A DNA stretch of 64,000 bases from Hahnella lacustris (GTDB lineage: Bacteria > Pseudomonadota > Gammaproteobacteria > Burkholderiales > Burkholderiaceae_A): positions 372,001 through 436,000 of the forward strand of contig OZ239148.1 of the NCBI GenBank assembly GCA_965194655.1, read 5' to 3'. A program made the position numbers and the translations under genes. Below are positions 17,537 through 26,218 of this stretch, piece after piece. Each line of letters begins with the position of its first letter. Position 1 is the first letter of the stretch. The notes beneath the pieces were generated by a model that had not been told where the DNA came from, did no database searches, and saw nothing but the letters and a program-made list of their open reading frames with translations.

Positions 17537-18606
17537 GCATCGGGCTGCAGTACCCTCTGCCCACCCCACCTGCAGCTGGTCAGACCTGTGAGGTCGCTGA
17601 GGGCGTGTTGTGGACTCGCATGCCCATGCCGTTTTCGCTCGATCACATCAATGTGTATCTGCTCAGGGATGACGGGGGCTGGTGGATTGTGGATACTGGC
17701 CTCAACCGAGAGACCTGCAAACGGCTCTGGCAAGATATCTGGTCGGATTTGTCTCCCTCTGGGCCGCTTAAGGGCGTCATTTGCACGCACTTTCATGATG
17801 ATCACACTGGGCTGGCGGGTTGGTTTGAGCGGGAGTGGAAGGTTCCGATCTATATGTCGGTGCAGGAGTACCTCACCTTGGCCACCGACCGCCGGCTCTC
17901 AGATGTGATTGCAGAACCCCCGGAGCAGCATCTTGTTTTTTTCAGCCGGGCCGGTTTCGATCGCGAGCAGACAGAGACGCTGTTGAAGTCCCTGGCCGGA
18001 AGTTCTCATGGACCTTTGGTGCCCAGCCAGTACCGCCGGCTCAAGCATGGGGATGTTCTCACCATCGGCGAGTGTCACTGGCAGGTGGTCGTGGGATCTG
18101 GTCATTCGCCCGAGCATCTCTGCCTCTACAGCGCGCAGCGCGGACTGCTCCTCTCCGGTGATCAGGTGCTTCCTGGTATCACTTCCAATGTTTGCGTGAC
18201 CCCGGTTGAGCCACTGGCCAACCCCCTGAAAGACTGGCTCGATTCCCTAGAGCGGCTCATGATGGTCCCGGACGATGTCCTCGTATTGCCCAGCCATCAA
18301 CTGCCCTTCAAAGGACTCCATGCGCGCCTTCAGTTTCTGTATGCCCACCACCAGCAGGCGCTGGCCCAAACCAGGGAGGCCTGCTCTGGTCAAGGAGCAG
18401 ATGCAGCCTCGGTGATGCGGGTCTTGTTTCCGCGGATTCGATCTCCGATTGACCAGTTCCTCGGGCTGGGCGAGGCATTGGCACATTTGAACTTTCTGGT
18501 CGCTCGAGACGAGATGGACGCAATAGAGACCGAGGGAGGGGCAACCCAGTATCGGTGCCGTCCCCGGAGCGCCGCCCTCACTCATGAAGAATGGATACAC
18601 GAATGA
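17533..18606 (+). CDS. Metallo-beta-lactamase-fold hydrolase
   Basis: A 357-residue MBL-fold protein. The metal motif THFHDDHTG (about residues 85-93) is followed by GSGHSPEH, GDQVLP and a late SHQLPF histidine, so a two-zinc site is complete. The fold and the long C-terminal helical extension resemble LACTB2/glyoxalase II-like proteins. It is translationally coupled on both sides (ATGA overlaps with the ligase and the acyl-CoA dehydrogenase), implying a job in the same pathway. A steroid-CoA thioesterase or a lactonase are the obvious candidates, but nothing in the sequence chooses between them. Confidence 0.7.
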   Translation: MSIGLQYPLPTPPAAGQTCEVAEGVLWTRMPMPFSLDHINVYLLRDDGGWWIVDTGLNRETCKRLWQDIWSDLSPSGPLKGVICTHFHDDHTGLAGWFEREWKVPIYMSVQEYLTLATDRRLSDVIAEPPEQHLVFFSRAGFDREQTETLLKSLAGSSHGPLVPSQYRRLKHGDVLTIGECHWQVVVGSGHSPEHLCLYSAQRGLLLSGDQVLPGITSNVCVTPVEPLANPLKDWLDSLERLMMVPDDVLVLPSHQLPFKGLHARLQFLYAHHQQALAQTREACSGQGADAASVMRVLFPRIRSPIDQFLGLGEALAHLNFLVARDEMDAIETEGGATQYRCRPRSAALTHEEWIHE

Positions 18607-19799
18607 GCAGCACAGCCTTTCATGCTTTAGATGATGATGCCTTTCGAGCGGCAGCACGAGCGTGGCTTGAGCAGCATTGTCCGGCGAGTCTTCGGGGAAG
18701 AGTCACCCCAGCGGAGATGGTGTTTGGAGCCCGAGACGTCCATTTCAAGACCGAAGACCAGCGCAGATGGTTTGAGTCAATGCGCGATATGGGCTGGTTC
18801 GCTCCAGACTGGCCGGCTGAATATGGTGGTGGAGGTTTGAGCCCAACCAAGACTCGCATTCTGGAGTCAGAAATGAAGCGCCTGCAGTGTTTTCCACCGC
18901 AGGTGAATCTTGGGGTGTGGATGTTAGGCCCTGTGCTCTTGGAGTATGGGAGCGAGGCCCAGAAGCAACGGTATCTCACCGAGATGACGGCCGGTACCTG
19001 CCGATGGTGTCAGGGATTTTCTGAGCCGAATGCGGGGTCCGACCTCGCTAGCTTGAAGACCTTCGCTCGTCGGGAGGGTGACCACTTTATTTTGAATGGC
19101 AGCAAGATCTGGACCTCGCATGCCAGCGAGAGTGACTGGATGTATCTGCTTGCGCGGACCCGCCAAGAGGGGCCGAAGCAGGCCGGCATTGGGTTCTTCC
19201 TGGTGGATCTAAAAAGTGCGGGCGTGGACATTAAGCCCATTGACATGATCAGCGGTAAGTCGCACTTCTGCCAGGTCTTCTTTGACCAGGTGAAGATCCC
19301 AGCCGATCAGCTGATCGGCCGCGAAGATCAGGGTTGGGAGATTGCGAAGCGGCTTTTGGTCTTTGAGCGCATGGCCATGTCGAAGTTTGATGATGGTGGC
19401 GCGCCCTCTTTGGACTATGAGGGAATCTTTCAGGCGGCTCAGCTCTCACCTGGCGAGCGGCCCGTGATGTCTAGAGACTATTTCGCTGCAGAAATTGACG
19501 ACTGGTGCTTTAAGCTGCTCACGCGCCTGTCATTTGAGGAGGGACGCGCAGGGCGGCCAACACAGGCGATGACAGGCTGCTTTAAGTACCTGTCTGCTGA
19601 GATTGAGAAGCGCCGAGCGGAGTCCGCACTCCATGCTCAAGGCTTTGAGGCCCTAGAGCAGTCTCATCCCGTGGGCTACCACTGGATGCAGAGCAAGACG
19701 CTCTCCATCGCTGGGGGAACCTCAGAGATTCAGCTCAACATTCTGGCCAAGCGCATTCTGAAGATGCCAGATGAGCCTCAGGCTGGGGAGGGACGCTAG
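18603..19799 (+). CDS. Acyl-CoA dehydrogenase, large subunit of a heteromeric pair
   Basis: 398 residues with the full acyl-CoA dehydrogenase plan: FAPDWPAEYGGGGLSP, the FAD-binding QGFSEPNAGSDLASL, GSKIWTSHA and the C-terminal IAGGTSEIQLNILAKRIL. The YEGT glutamate is replaced by GGT, while FERMAM carries a helix-G glutamate, as in catalytic subunits of ChsE-type steroid dehydrogenases. Start 18603 gives an ATGA overlap with the MBL gene; 18591 is an alternative four codons upstream. It is immediately followed by a second acyl-CoA dehydrogenase without that glutamate, so an alpha2beta2 enzyme for a long (C5-type) side chain is likely, comparable to ChsE4-ChsE5 or Scd1AB. Confidence 0.8.
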   Translation: MSSTAFHALDDDAFRAAARAWLEQHCPASLRGRVTPAEMVFGARDVHFKTEDQRRWFESMRDMGWFAPDWPAEYGGGGLSPTKTRILESEMKRLQCFPPQVNLGVWMLGPVLLEYGSEAQKQRYLTEMTAGTCRWCQGFSEPNAGSDLASLKTFARREGDHFILNGSKIWTSHASESDWMYLLARTRQEGPKQAGIGFFLVDLKSAGVDIKPIDMISGKSHFCQVFFDQVKIPADQLIGREDQGWEIAKRLLVFERMAMSKFDDGGAPSLDYEGIFQAAQLSPGERPVMSRDYFAAEIDDWCFKLLTRLSFEEGRAGRPTQAMTGCFKYLSAEIEKRRAESALHAQGFEALEQSHPVGYHWMQSKTLSIAGGTSEIQLNILAKRILKMPDEPQAGEGR

Positions 19800-20936
19800 A
19801 TGCTCGCACTCTCTGAGGACACCCAGATGCTGGCGCAGAGCGCCCTCGACCTCTTTACCGCTCAAGACTTTCCAAGTGTGATTCGTGTCCATCGCGAACT
19901 GGGCCCCGCTGCCACAGGATTTGACTCCCATCACTGGCAGTCTGCAGTGGAACTGGGCTGGACTGGGATTGCCATTCCGGATCACCTCGGTGGGCTCGGG
20001 TTTCCGGTGCAGGGGCTTTTTGGTCTCTTCGAGGCAGCAGGACGAACGCTCGGTGGGATTCCTTTGCTCACTCAACTGGTCTTGGCTCCGAGCCTGCTCT
20101 CGGCTGCACCGAACGGTTGGGCTCAGCGTGAACATGCGTTGGAGGCACTACTGCAGGGCTCCGAATTCTATGGATTCGCCATGGATGAGGGCCCTCGTCA
20201 CGCTCCGAGCCAATGCCTGACAGAGGCCAGGCAGACGGGGTCTGGCTGGGAGCTCTCTGGTGCCAAACGCTATGCCCTCGATGTCACACATGCCCAATGG
20301 ATTCTCATCACAGCCCGCCTGGCTGGGACACAAGACATTGCGCTCTTTCGTGTTCCTGCTCATGCCTCTGGTCTTGAGGTGCGCCCCTGTGCACTGATTG
20401 ATTTGCGAAGTCGCGCTCATGTGGAAATGTCTCAGGTTGCGATCGGCCCAGACGCATTGGTCTGCCAGGCAGCGGACTTGGATGCTGCAATGAGCCGCAC
20501 GCTCTCTCTGGGACGAGCCTGCCTCGCTGCTGAACTCCTGGGGCTCTCTGAGGCGGTCTTTGACACCACCCTTGACTATCTTCAGCAGCGCGAGCAGTTC
20601 GATCGGAAGCTCGGGAGCTTTCAGGCCTTACAGCATCGCATGGCCCGCCTGCACGCTGAGATTCAACTGGCAAAGGCCGGTGTTCTGGGCGCCTTTGAGG
20701 CCCTGCAGGAACAGACCGAGGGTGCGGCAGATCGCGCGGTTGCGATGGCGAAATACAAGGCAGGAGAGGTGTCTGATCTCGCAACCAACGAGGCGACACA
20801 GCTTCACGGCGGAATGGGCGTCACAGACGAGCTCAATATCGGGCTCTACCTGAAGCGAGCTCGCGTCGCGGAGGGAACCTTGGGTGATCAGACCTTCCAT
20901 CTGACCCATCTACTGAATTCGCAAGGAGCGCTCTGA
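19800..20936 (+). CDS. Acyl-CoA dehydrogenase, small/non-catalytic subunit
   Basis: 378 residues, starting directly after the upstream stop with no spacer. The FAD-contact motif is REQFDRKLGSFQALQHR (about residues 263-279) and QLHGGMGVTDE lies near 332-342. The N-terminal half is divergent and no catalytic glutamate is evident, as expected for the partner subunit of heteromeric steroid acyl-CoA dehydrogenases. It is likely to form a complex with the preceding gene product. Electrons would go to the EtfBA pair encoded at 53647-55338. The next gene overlaps its stop by one base (TGATG). Confidence 0.8.
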   Translation: MLALSEDTQMLAQSALDLFTAQDFPSVIRVHRELGPAATGFDSHHWQSAVELGWTGIAIPDHLGGLGFPVQGLFGLFEAAGRTLGGIPLLTQLVLAPSLLSAAPNGWAQREHALEALLQGSEFYGFAMDEGPRHAPSQCLTEARQTGSGWELSGAKRYALDVTHAQWILITARLAGTQDIALFRVPAHASGLEVRPCALIDLRSRAHVEMSQVAIGPDALVCQAADLDAAMSRTLSLGRACLAAELLGLSEAVFDTTLDYLQQREQFDRKLGSFQALQHRMARLHAEIQLAKAGVLGAFEALQEQTEGAADRAVAMAKYKAGEVSDLATNEATQLHGGMGVTDELNIGLYLKRARVAEGTLGDQTFHLTHLLNSQGAL

Positions 20937-22624
20937 TGAGTATGGTTCAGCATTCCCCGCGCTTTGCACCGCTGATTCAGGCGGGTGCGCCCTTTGAGCT
21001 GATTGAAGAGGACGGTCTTCGGCGCTTCAAGCATGCACCTCGATCCCTGGTGGCCATGCTGCATCGGTCTAAGCCTGAGGCACTCAATCAGACCTTCATT
21101 GATTGGCTTGGCGAGTCAGTCAGCTTCGAATCATTCTTTGATCGAGCAGAACGAGTGGCTGCCTGGATGCAGGCTCACGGACTTCAGAGAGGCGATCGCG
21201 TCTGCATCGCCATGCGCAATCGGCCTGAATGGCTGATCGCCGCCTGGGCCACCATCCTTGCTGGAGGGGTCTCTGCCCCACTCAACAGCTGGGGGCGTCG
21301 AGAGGAATTGGAGCACGGGCTGGAGTTGGCGCAGCCTCGCTTTGTCTTTGTGGATCATCCACGCTGCAAGCTCGTCGCGCAGGGGGCGAAGGCTCTCCAT
21401 TCGCAGGTGATTCTGGTCTCTCAGGTAGAGGGAAGAGAGCCTCTGTGTGAGCTTGGTGCGATTCAGTCGGTCCCCTTTGATGAGCTGCTGCGAGCGTCGA
21501 ATGCCTGGGTCGACCCGAATCTCTCGTCGACTGACCCAGCCGTGCTGCTTTTTACCAGTGGCACCACCAGCAAGCCAAAGGCCGCACTCTCCTCGCACGA
21601 TGCGGTGATTCAGTCCTTGATGAACATCCAGCTCAATGCTGCGGTGTCCGGCATGACTTCCCCGGAGCAAGTCAAAGCCATCATGAGCTCTGGATTCCCT
21701 CCGGCGGCGCTGGTGGCGGTCCCCTTCTTCCACGTCAGCGGCTTTCATGCCCTGTTCTTGTTTGGATTGGCAGGCCAGAGAAAATTGGTGCTTGCTTGGA
21801 AGTGGGACATTTCAGAAATCGTGGGCCTCTTGGAGGCAAAACGATTAACCCAGATTAATGGTTCGCCCGCCATGATGCGTGAGCTCATGATGTCAGAGGC
21901 GTTCCAATCTGCGGATCGAAGGAGCCTAGCTGCGTTGGGCTTGGGCGGAGCAGCTGCGCCTTCAGCGCTCATTGAAGAGATGCGTGCATTGCTGCCTTTG
22001 GGCATGATGGGCATTGGCTATGGAGCAACAGAGACCAACGGACTGGGCGCCCAGACCTCAGGTCAGCCCTTTCTGGAGAGGCCTCAGGCTTCAGGGTACC
22101 TGAGCCCCCTGGCTGACATCCGCATTCGTGATTTGGATGGCTCGATCCTTCCTCCGGGTTCAACCGGAGAGATCGAGATTCGATCGGTCGCCAACATGGT
22201 GGGGTACTGGGATGCTGAGTCGAGAGGCCCGATTCCTCTCGTGGATCACTGGTACGCCACTGGAGACGTTGGATTCGTGGATGCGCAAGGCTATCTGCAC
22301 ATCGTCGATCGCATCAAGGACATCGTGAATCGTGGGGGGGAGAAGGTCAGCTGTGCTGAGGTGGAGGCAGCGCTGCTGTTACTGCCCGTGGTTAGAGATG
22401 CCATCGTGATGCCACTTCCGGATGCACAGAAGGGAGAGGTCGTCGCAGCGGTTGTGGTGGTGGATGAGCCCTCTCAGGTTTCGACAGACGCCTTGCGAAC
22501 TTCGCTCTTGGAGCGTCTGGCGCATTTTAAGGTTCCAGAGCGTTGGGCCGTGGTTGCGCATCCTGTGGAGCGAACCCCTTCGGGAAAACCCATCAAAGCC
22601 CTCCTGAAGCCACTGTTCGCCTAA
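20936..22624 (+). CDS. AMP-forming acyl-CoA ligase
   Basis: A 562-residue ANL ligase with P-loop LFTSGTTSKPKAALSSH (about residues 204-220), the VPFFHVSGF and GYGATET motifs, YATGDVG, DRIKDIVNRGGEKVS and the catalytic lysine in TPSGKPIK. It is distinct from the FATP-type ligase at the head of the operon and from the FadD3 and FadD19 types elsewhere in the window. A short leader of about 50 residues precedes the conserved region. The substrate is probably a steroid carboxylate or partly degraded side-chain acid; which one cannot be read. It ends 4 bp from the convergent reductase gene. Confidence 0.75.
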   Translation: MSMVQHSPRFAPLIQAGAPFELIEEDGLRRFKHAPRSLVAMLHRSKPEALNQTFIDWLGESVSFESFFDRAERVAAWMQAHGLQRGDRVCIAMRNRPEWLIAAWATILAGGVSAPLNSWGRREELEHGLELAQPRFVFVDHPRCKLVAQGAKALHSQVILVSQVEGREPLCELGAIQSVPFDELLRASNAWVDPNLSSTDPAVLLFTSGTTSKPKAALSSHDAVIQSLMNIQLNAAVSGMTSPEQVKAIMSSGFPPAALVAVPFFHVSGFHALFLFGLAGQRKLVLAWKWDISEIVGLLEAKRLTQINGSPAMMRELMMSEAFQSADRRSLAALGLGGAAAPSALIEEMRALLPLGMMGIGYGATETNGLGAQTSGQPFLERPQASGYLSPLADIRIRDLDGSILPPGSTGEIEIRSVANMVGYWDAESRGPIPLVDHWYATGDVGFVDAQGYLHIVDRIKDIVNRGGEKVSCAEVEAALLLLPVVRDAIVMPLPDAQKGEVVAAVVVVDEPSQVSTDALRTSLLERLAHFKVPERWAVVAHPVERTPSGKPIKALLKPLFA

Positions 22625-22628
22625 TTCT

Positions 22629-24788
22629 CTAGAGGGCGAGTGCAGCCTCGAAGCCTGATTTCAGAGCCCCTTCAATGTATCCCAGCGATTGATAATCACC
22701 CAGCGCAGTCCAAGGCACTTGGGCTGCATCGAGCGCGCGTTTGAGGTCGAGTTGTCTGTCTTGCGCCTGCCCCTCCTGAGTGGCGTTGGCCATGACGAGA
22801 TCGGATGGGTTCAGGAGGCTTTGTTGCTCCATGAGTTCCTGGGTCTCGGGATGCTTGCTCCGAGTGGTCACGCATAACTGCCCCGATGGATCGACACTCA
22901 CCATGGCTCGCGTGATGAGCGTGGCGCCATGATCCTCAAGCCCTTCGATGACTCTCCATCGGCGAACAATGGAGAGCTCCCGGCCAAGAGAGGGGCCCAT
23001 TTCCAGCACGGTCACCTTGCGACCGTATTCGACCAAGAGCTCTGCGAGCTCCAAGCCCACCAAGCCGCCCCCAAGGATGGCGACATGAGATCCAAAAGGT
23101 AGGTAGGCCGACGCGGCTCTTCTCAGTTGATGGACATGATTGAGCAAGCCCATTCGTGCCGATGCCCACGCACCGTAACGGATGATCGGGTTGAGGTGGC
23201 GAGGCATCTGCGCCAGATCGCCTTCGAGCAGCGCTCTCAGGCCAGGTCCGTTCCAGATCCGAATCCCCTTCAGTCCGTTGAAGTCTGGGTCGCTGGCATA
23301 ACTTGCCCCCGTGGCAAGCAAGACCTGATCAGGCTTGAGGTCGAGCAGCTGCTCGGGAGTGACAGAGGACCCGAGTCTGACTTGAATGAAAGGGTGGTGC
23401 ATGGCGTGGATTAACTGCTCGAGCAGTGCGTGATTCTCCGCGTAGGCCAGGCTCGCGAGCCGAAGGCTTCCACCGAGCGCATGGCCGCGCTCGAGCAGGG
23501 TGACTGTATGCCCTCTCTCGGCTGCCAGTCGGGCGGCCTCCATGCCGGACGGACCTCCACCCACCACCACCACGTGACGGGATGTCTGAGGCTTGGGCTG
23601 GAGTGCCAGTCGGTACTCTTGCCCGGTGGTGGGTTGGACCGCACACTTGACACGTTCATTGATGAAAATCTGCGAGACACAGGTGTAGCAATAAATGCAT
23701 GGCCGCACGCTCTTGTGTTGTCCCGCCCTCCATTTGTTGGGCAACTCAGGATCTGCCAAGAGCTTGCGGGCAAGTGCCACAAAATCTGCCTGTCCATCGC
23801 GCAGGGCTCGCTCGCATGCCTGCGCATCGAGCCGCCCAGCCGCAATGACTGGCAGGTTCGCACCAGAGCGGATTGCGGATGCCCAGTGAAGGAATCCTCC
23901 GGGTTTTTGCACCAGTGGAGCCTCGGTAAAGGCTGAGCCTCGGGTGAGGTTGGCATAGGCCGAGACGCTGACCGCCGCGGCTCCAGCTGACTTTGCGATG
24001 GCTGAGGCCATGATGGCATCGTCAAGCGTGATGCCCCCCGGCATGCCGATTTCCTGTGCATCCAGACGAATCCACACGGGCATCTCGGATCCCACGCGAG
24101 CTTTGACCGCTTCAATCACCTCTCGCATCAATCGAGCGCGGTTCTCCAGGGAACCCCCGTATTCGTCTTCGCGTGAGTTGGTATAGCCCGATAGGAAGCC
24201 CGCAATCAGGTAGGTGTGTGCGCCATGGATTTCGATTCCGTCGAAGCCAGCCGCTTGTGCACGCCCTGCAGCGTCTGCGAACCACTGAATGGCGGTGGAA
24301 ATATCCTCACGCGTCATCACCTGGATCTGGGGTTTCCCTCTTCCCGCTTGAGAGATAAAGGCTGAGAGCTCTTCCTTGGTGAGGCGCTCCATCATGTTGC
24401 TTGAAACACGGGGCGGAATCGACGGAACCCAGAGCGGGCGGCCCTCCGCAAGGTCACGCACGGATGTCTTTCCCGCGTGTTGAAGCTGGACTGCGATCTT
24501 GGCGCCATGCTGATGGACCCGTCGTGCCAGCGCGCTCAAACCGGGGATGAACTTGTCGTCTGAGAGCCCCACTTGAAAGGGCTCTGCTGTTCCGGCAGGA
24601 AAGGCGACCGAGACCACGCCCATAGTGAGTAGGCCGGCACCCCCGCGCGCGCGGGCCTCATAGTAGGCTTGGATACGGTCTCCGCAAGTGCCATCAGACT
24701 CCGCATAGTTCGACCCCATCGGAGCCATGATGATCCGGTTCTTGATCTCCATGGAGCCAATCTGGCCGGGTTCAAAGAGAGGGTTCAT
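22629..24788 (-). CDS. BaiCD/FadH-like FMN-FAD-[4Fe-4S] enoate reductase
   Basis: 719 residues. The N-terminal OYE-like barrel has PLFEPGQIG, IQLQHAGK-like VQLQHAGKTS, EIHGAHTYLIAGFLS and DEYGGSLENRARL. Next come iron-sulfur cysteines in RPCIYCYTC plus a fourth in RVKCAVQP, then an FAD/NAD-binding half with VVVVGGGPSGMEAARLA and AILGGGLVGLELAELL. The layout is that of 2,4-dienoyl-CoA reductase and the clostridial bile-acid enzymes BaiCD/BaiH. It would reduce a dienoyl-CoA or a 3-oxo-4-ene/6-ene steroid. The start overlaps the MFS stop (ATGA), so the two form a minus-strand operon. Confidence 0.8.
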   Translation of the reverse strand: MNPLFEPGQIGSMEIKNRIIMAPMGSNYAESDGTCGDRIQAYYEARARGGAGLLTMGVVSVAFPAGTAEPFQVGLSDDKFIPGLSALARRVHQHGAKIAVQLQHAGKTSVRDLAEGRPLWVPSIPPRVSSNMMERLTKEELSAFISQAGRGKPQIQVMTREDISTAIQWFADAAGRAQAAGFDGIEIHGAHTYLIAGFLSGYTNSREDEYGGSLENRARLMREVIEAVKARVGSEMPVWIRLDAQEIGMPGGITLDDAIMASAIAKSAGAAAVSVSAYANLTRGSAFTEAPLVQKPGGFLHWASAIRSGANLPVIAAGRLDAQACERALRDGQADFVALARKLLADPELPNKWRAGQHKSVRPCIYCYTCVSQIFINERVKCAVQPTTGQEYRLALQPKPQTSRHVVVVGGGPSGMEAARLAAERGHTVTLLERGHALGGSLRLASLAYAENHALLEQLIHAMHHPFIQVRLGSSVTPEQLLDLKPDQVLLATGASYASDPDFNGLKGIRIWNGPGLRALLEGDLAQMPRHLNPIIRYGAWASARMGLLNHVHQLRRAASAYLPFGSHVAILGGGLVGLELAELLVEYGRKVTVLEMGPSLGRELSIVRRWRVIEGLEDHGATLITRAMVSVDPSGQLCVTTRSKHPETQELMEQQSLLNPSDLVMANATQEGQAQDRQLDLKRALDAAQVPWTALGDYQSLGYIEGALKSGFEAALAL

Positions 24789-26074
24789 GCTGGAGCTCCT
24801 GAGGTCTGAGGTTTGAGCTGGAGAAAGGCCAAGATGGAGAGCAGAGGGAAGAGCGCGCTGATCGCAAGTGCAGGTCCGAGCGTTTCAGTGAGACCAATCG
24901 CCGCGAGCTGATCGCTCACCATTCCCACCAGCACAGGACCCACCCCAATGCCAATGAGGGTGCTGATGGAACTGAGTGCGGCGAGTGAAAGCGGTCGTGT
25001 TCGGTCATCGCCAGTCCTGGCTGCCGTGCTGAAGGTTTCTGCAGTCCACCAGACGGAGAAGAACGCTGACAACGCACCGAAGAGGAGTCCGAGCGGCCAG
25101 ACTCGACCGCCCCATTCAGGACCCAGTCCGGCCGGCCACAGGAAGTAGGCCAGTGCAGTGACGAAACCCAGTCCGATGCCCCAACAGGACACTCCGAAGG
25201 ACCATCCTTGACTGGAGGCACGCAGGCGATCAGAGAGGGTTGCTCCGACCATCATTCCCAGAGCAGACGGCAGTCCAAATCCCAGGCCGGAGATCAGCCC
25301 CGCGTCGGCGAGCGAGTATCCATGGGTCCGAACGAGGAAGGCGGCATTCCACATCGCCAGAGAATATCCCCCGAGGGTGTTGAGCCCTGCGGCGAGGGCG
25401 AGCCATCGGAACTGAGAAGTGGCCATCAGCACGCCCATCGACTGAAGGGTCAGGGAGATGACGCGGCCGACCTGGGGAAACCCCTGGTGTGGACGATCCC
25501 TCAGGACCATCCAACAGACCACTCCAGCGCACGTCGCGAGTACGGCAACTCCCCAGAAGACCGGCCTCCATCCGAGGCTTCCGATGAGTACCCCCCCGAG
25601 TGCAAGACTCGCCACCGCGGAGAGGGTGGGGGCGGTCGTGAGCACGCCCATGGCCGCCGCTTGGCGATGCGGGGGGGCGAGATCGGTGACCAGCGACATG
25701 GAAGCGGGTGTCAGGCCGGCCTCAAGCACGGCATGAACGAGCCTTGCGAGCAGTAAAACCCACAAGCCATGCGCCAGTGCGATGCCCATGGCCACCATCC
25801 CCCAGGCCATGAGACCCGCTGCAATGAGCACGCGGCGGTTGATCTGGCTGGCAAGCTGTCCCATTGGAAGGGCGGTAAGGGCGAAGGCCAACGCGAAGAA
25901 CGGCCCATTCACCAGGCCCATTTGTGTGTCGGAGAGGCCGAAATCCAGTCGAAGAGGCTCCACAGCCACGGCCATGAGCTGTCGCCCTGAAAAGGTGATG
26001 GCGTAGCCCATGAACAGGGCAGCGAGGGCCCAGGTCAGGCTGCGGTGGGGGCTGAGATCTTTGGGGTTAACCAT
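24785..26074 (-). CDS. MFS transporter
   Basis: About 429 residues with twelve predicted membrane segments. The MFS loop signature reads MGQLASQINRRVLIAAG, and LVHAVLEAGLTPASMSLVTDL and GWRPVFWGV follow. The start is set at the ATG at 26074; a TTG at 26083 is in frame but less likely. It is the second MFS gene of the window and, like the first, is transcribed away from a monooxygenase gene (hsaA) with a predicted operator between. Transport of a steroid or a degradation intermediate across the inner membrane is inferred; direction and ligand are unknown. Confidence 0.8.
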   Translation of the reverse strand: MVNPKDLSPHRSLTWALAALFMGYAITFSGRQLMAVAVEPLRLDFGLSDTQMGLVNGPFFALAFALTALPMGQLASQINRRVLIAAGLMAWGMVAMGIALAHGLWVLLLARLVHAVLEAGLTPASMSLVTDLAPPHRQAAAMGVLTTAPTLSAVASLALGGVLIGSLGWRPVFWGVAVLATCAGVVCWMVLRDRPHQGFPQVGRVISLTLQSMGVLMATSQFRWLALAAGLNTLGGYSLAMWNAAFLVRTHGYSLADAGLISGLGFGLPSALGMMVGATLSDRLRASSQGWSFGVSCWGIGLGFVTALAYFLWPAGLGPEWGGRVWPLGLLFGALSAFFSVWWTAETFSTAARTGDDRTRPLSLAALSSISTLIGIGVGPVLVGMVSDQLAAIGLTETLGPALAISALFPLLSILAFLQLKPQTSGAPA

Positions 26075-26111
26075 GTCATGCAAAGGGTGTCGTCGCTTGG
26101 CTGCGTTGACA

Positions 26112-26127
26112 TCGTCCGGTCAGACAG
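26112..26127. promoter_or_regulatory. Predicted operator, site C (MFS / hsaA divergent promoter)
   Basis: CATCGTCCGGTCAGACAG: left half TCGTC is perfect and the right half is GACAG, with the same N6 spacing as the other sites. It lies 38 bp from the MFS start and about 92 bp from the hsaA start. A weaker TAGTC-N6-CGTGA follows at 26145-26160. Confidence 0.55.
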
Positions 26128-26218
26128 TTGGTGATGAGTCTAGCTAGTCTGTTTGCGTGATGTAGGGCTGGATTGGACTTCTTACGCTTCACTCATTCCT
26201 ACCCAAAGGAGTATGACT

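Noticed and set aside
26145..26160. Second operator copy TAGTC-N6-CGTGA in the hsaA promoter region
   Set aside because: Only one half fits the consensus; it is too degenerate to list as an independent site.
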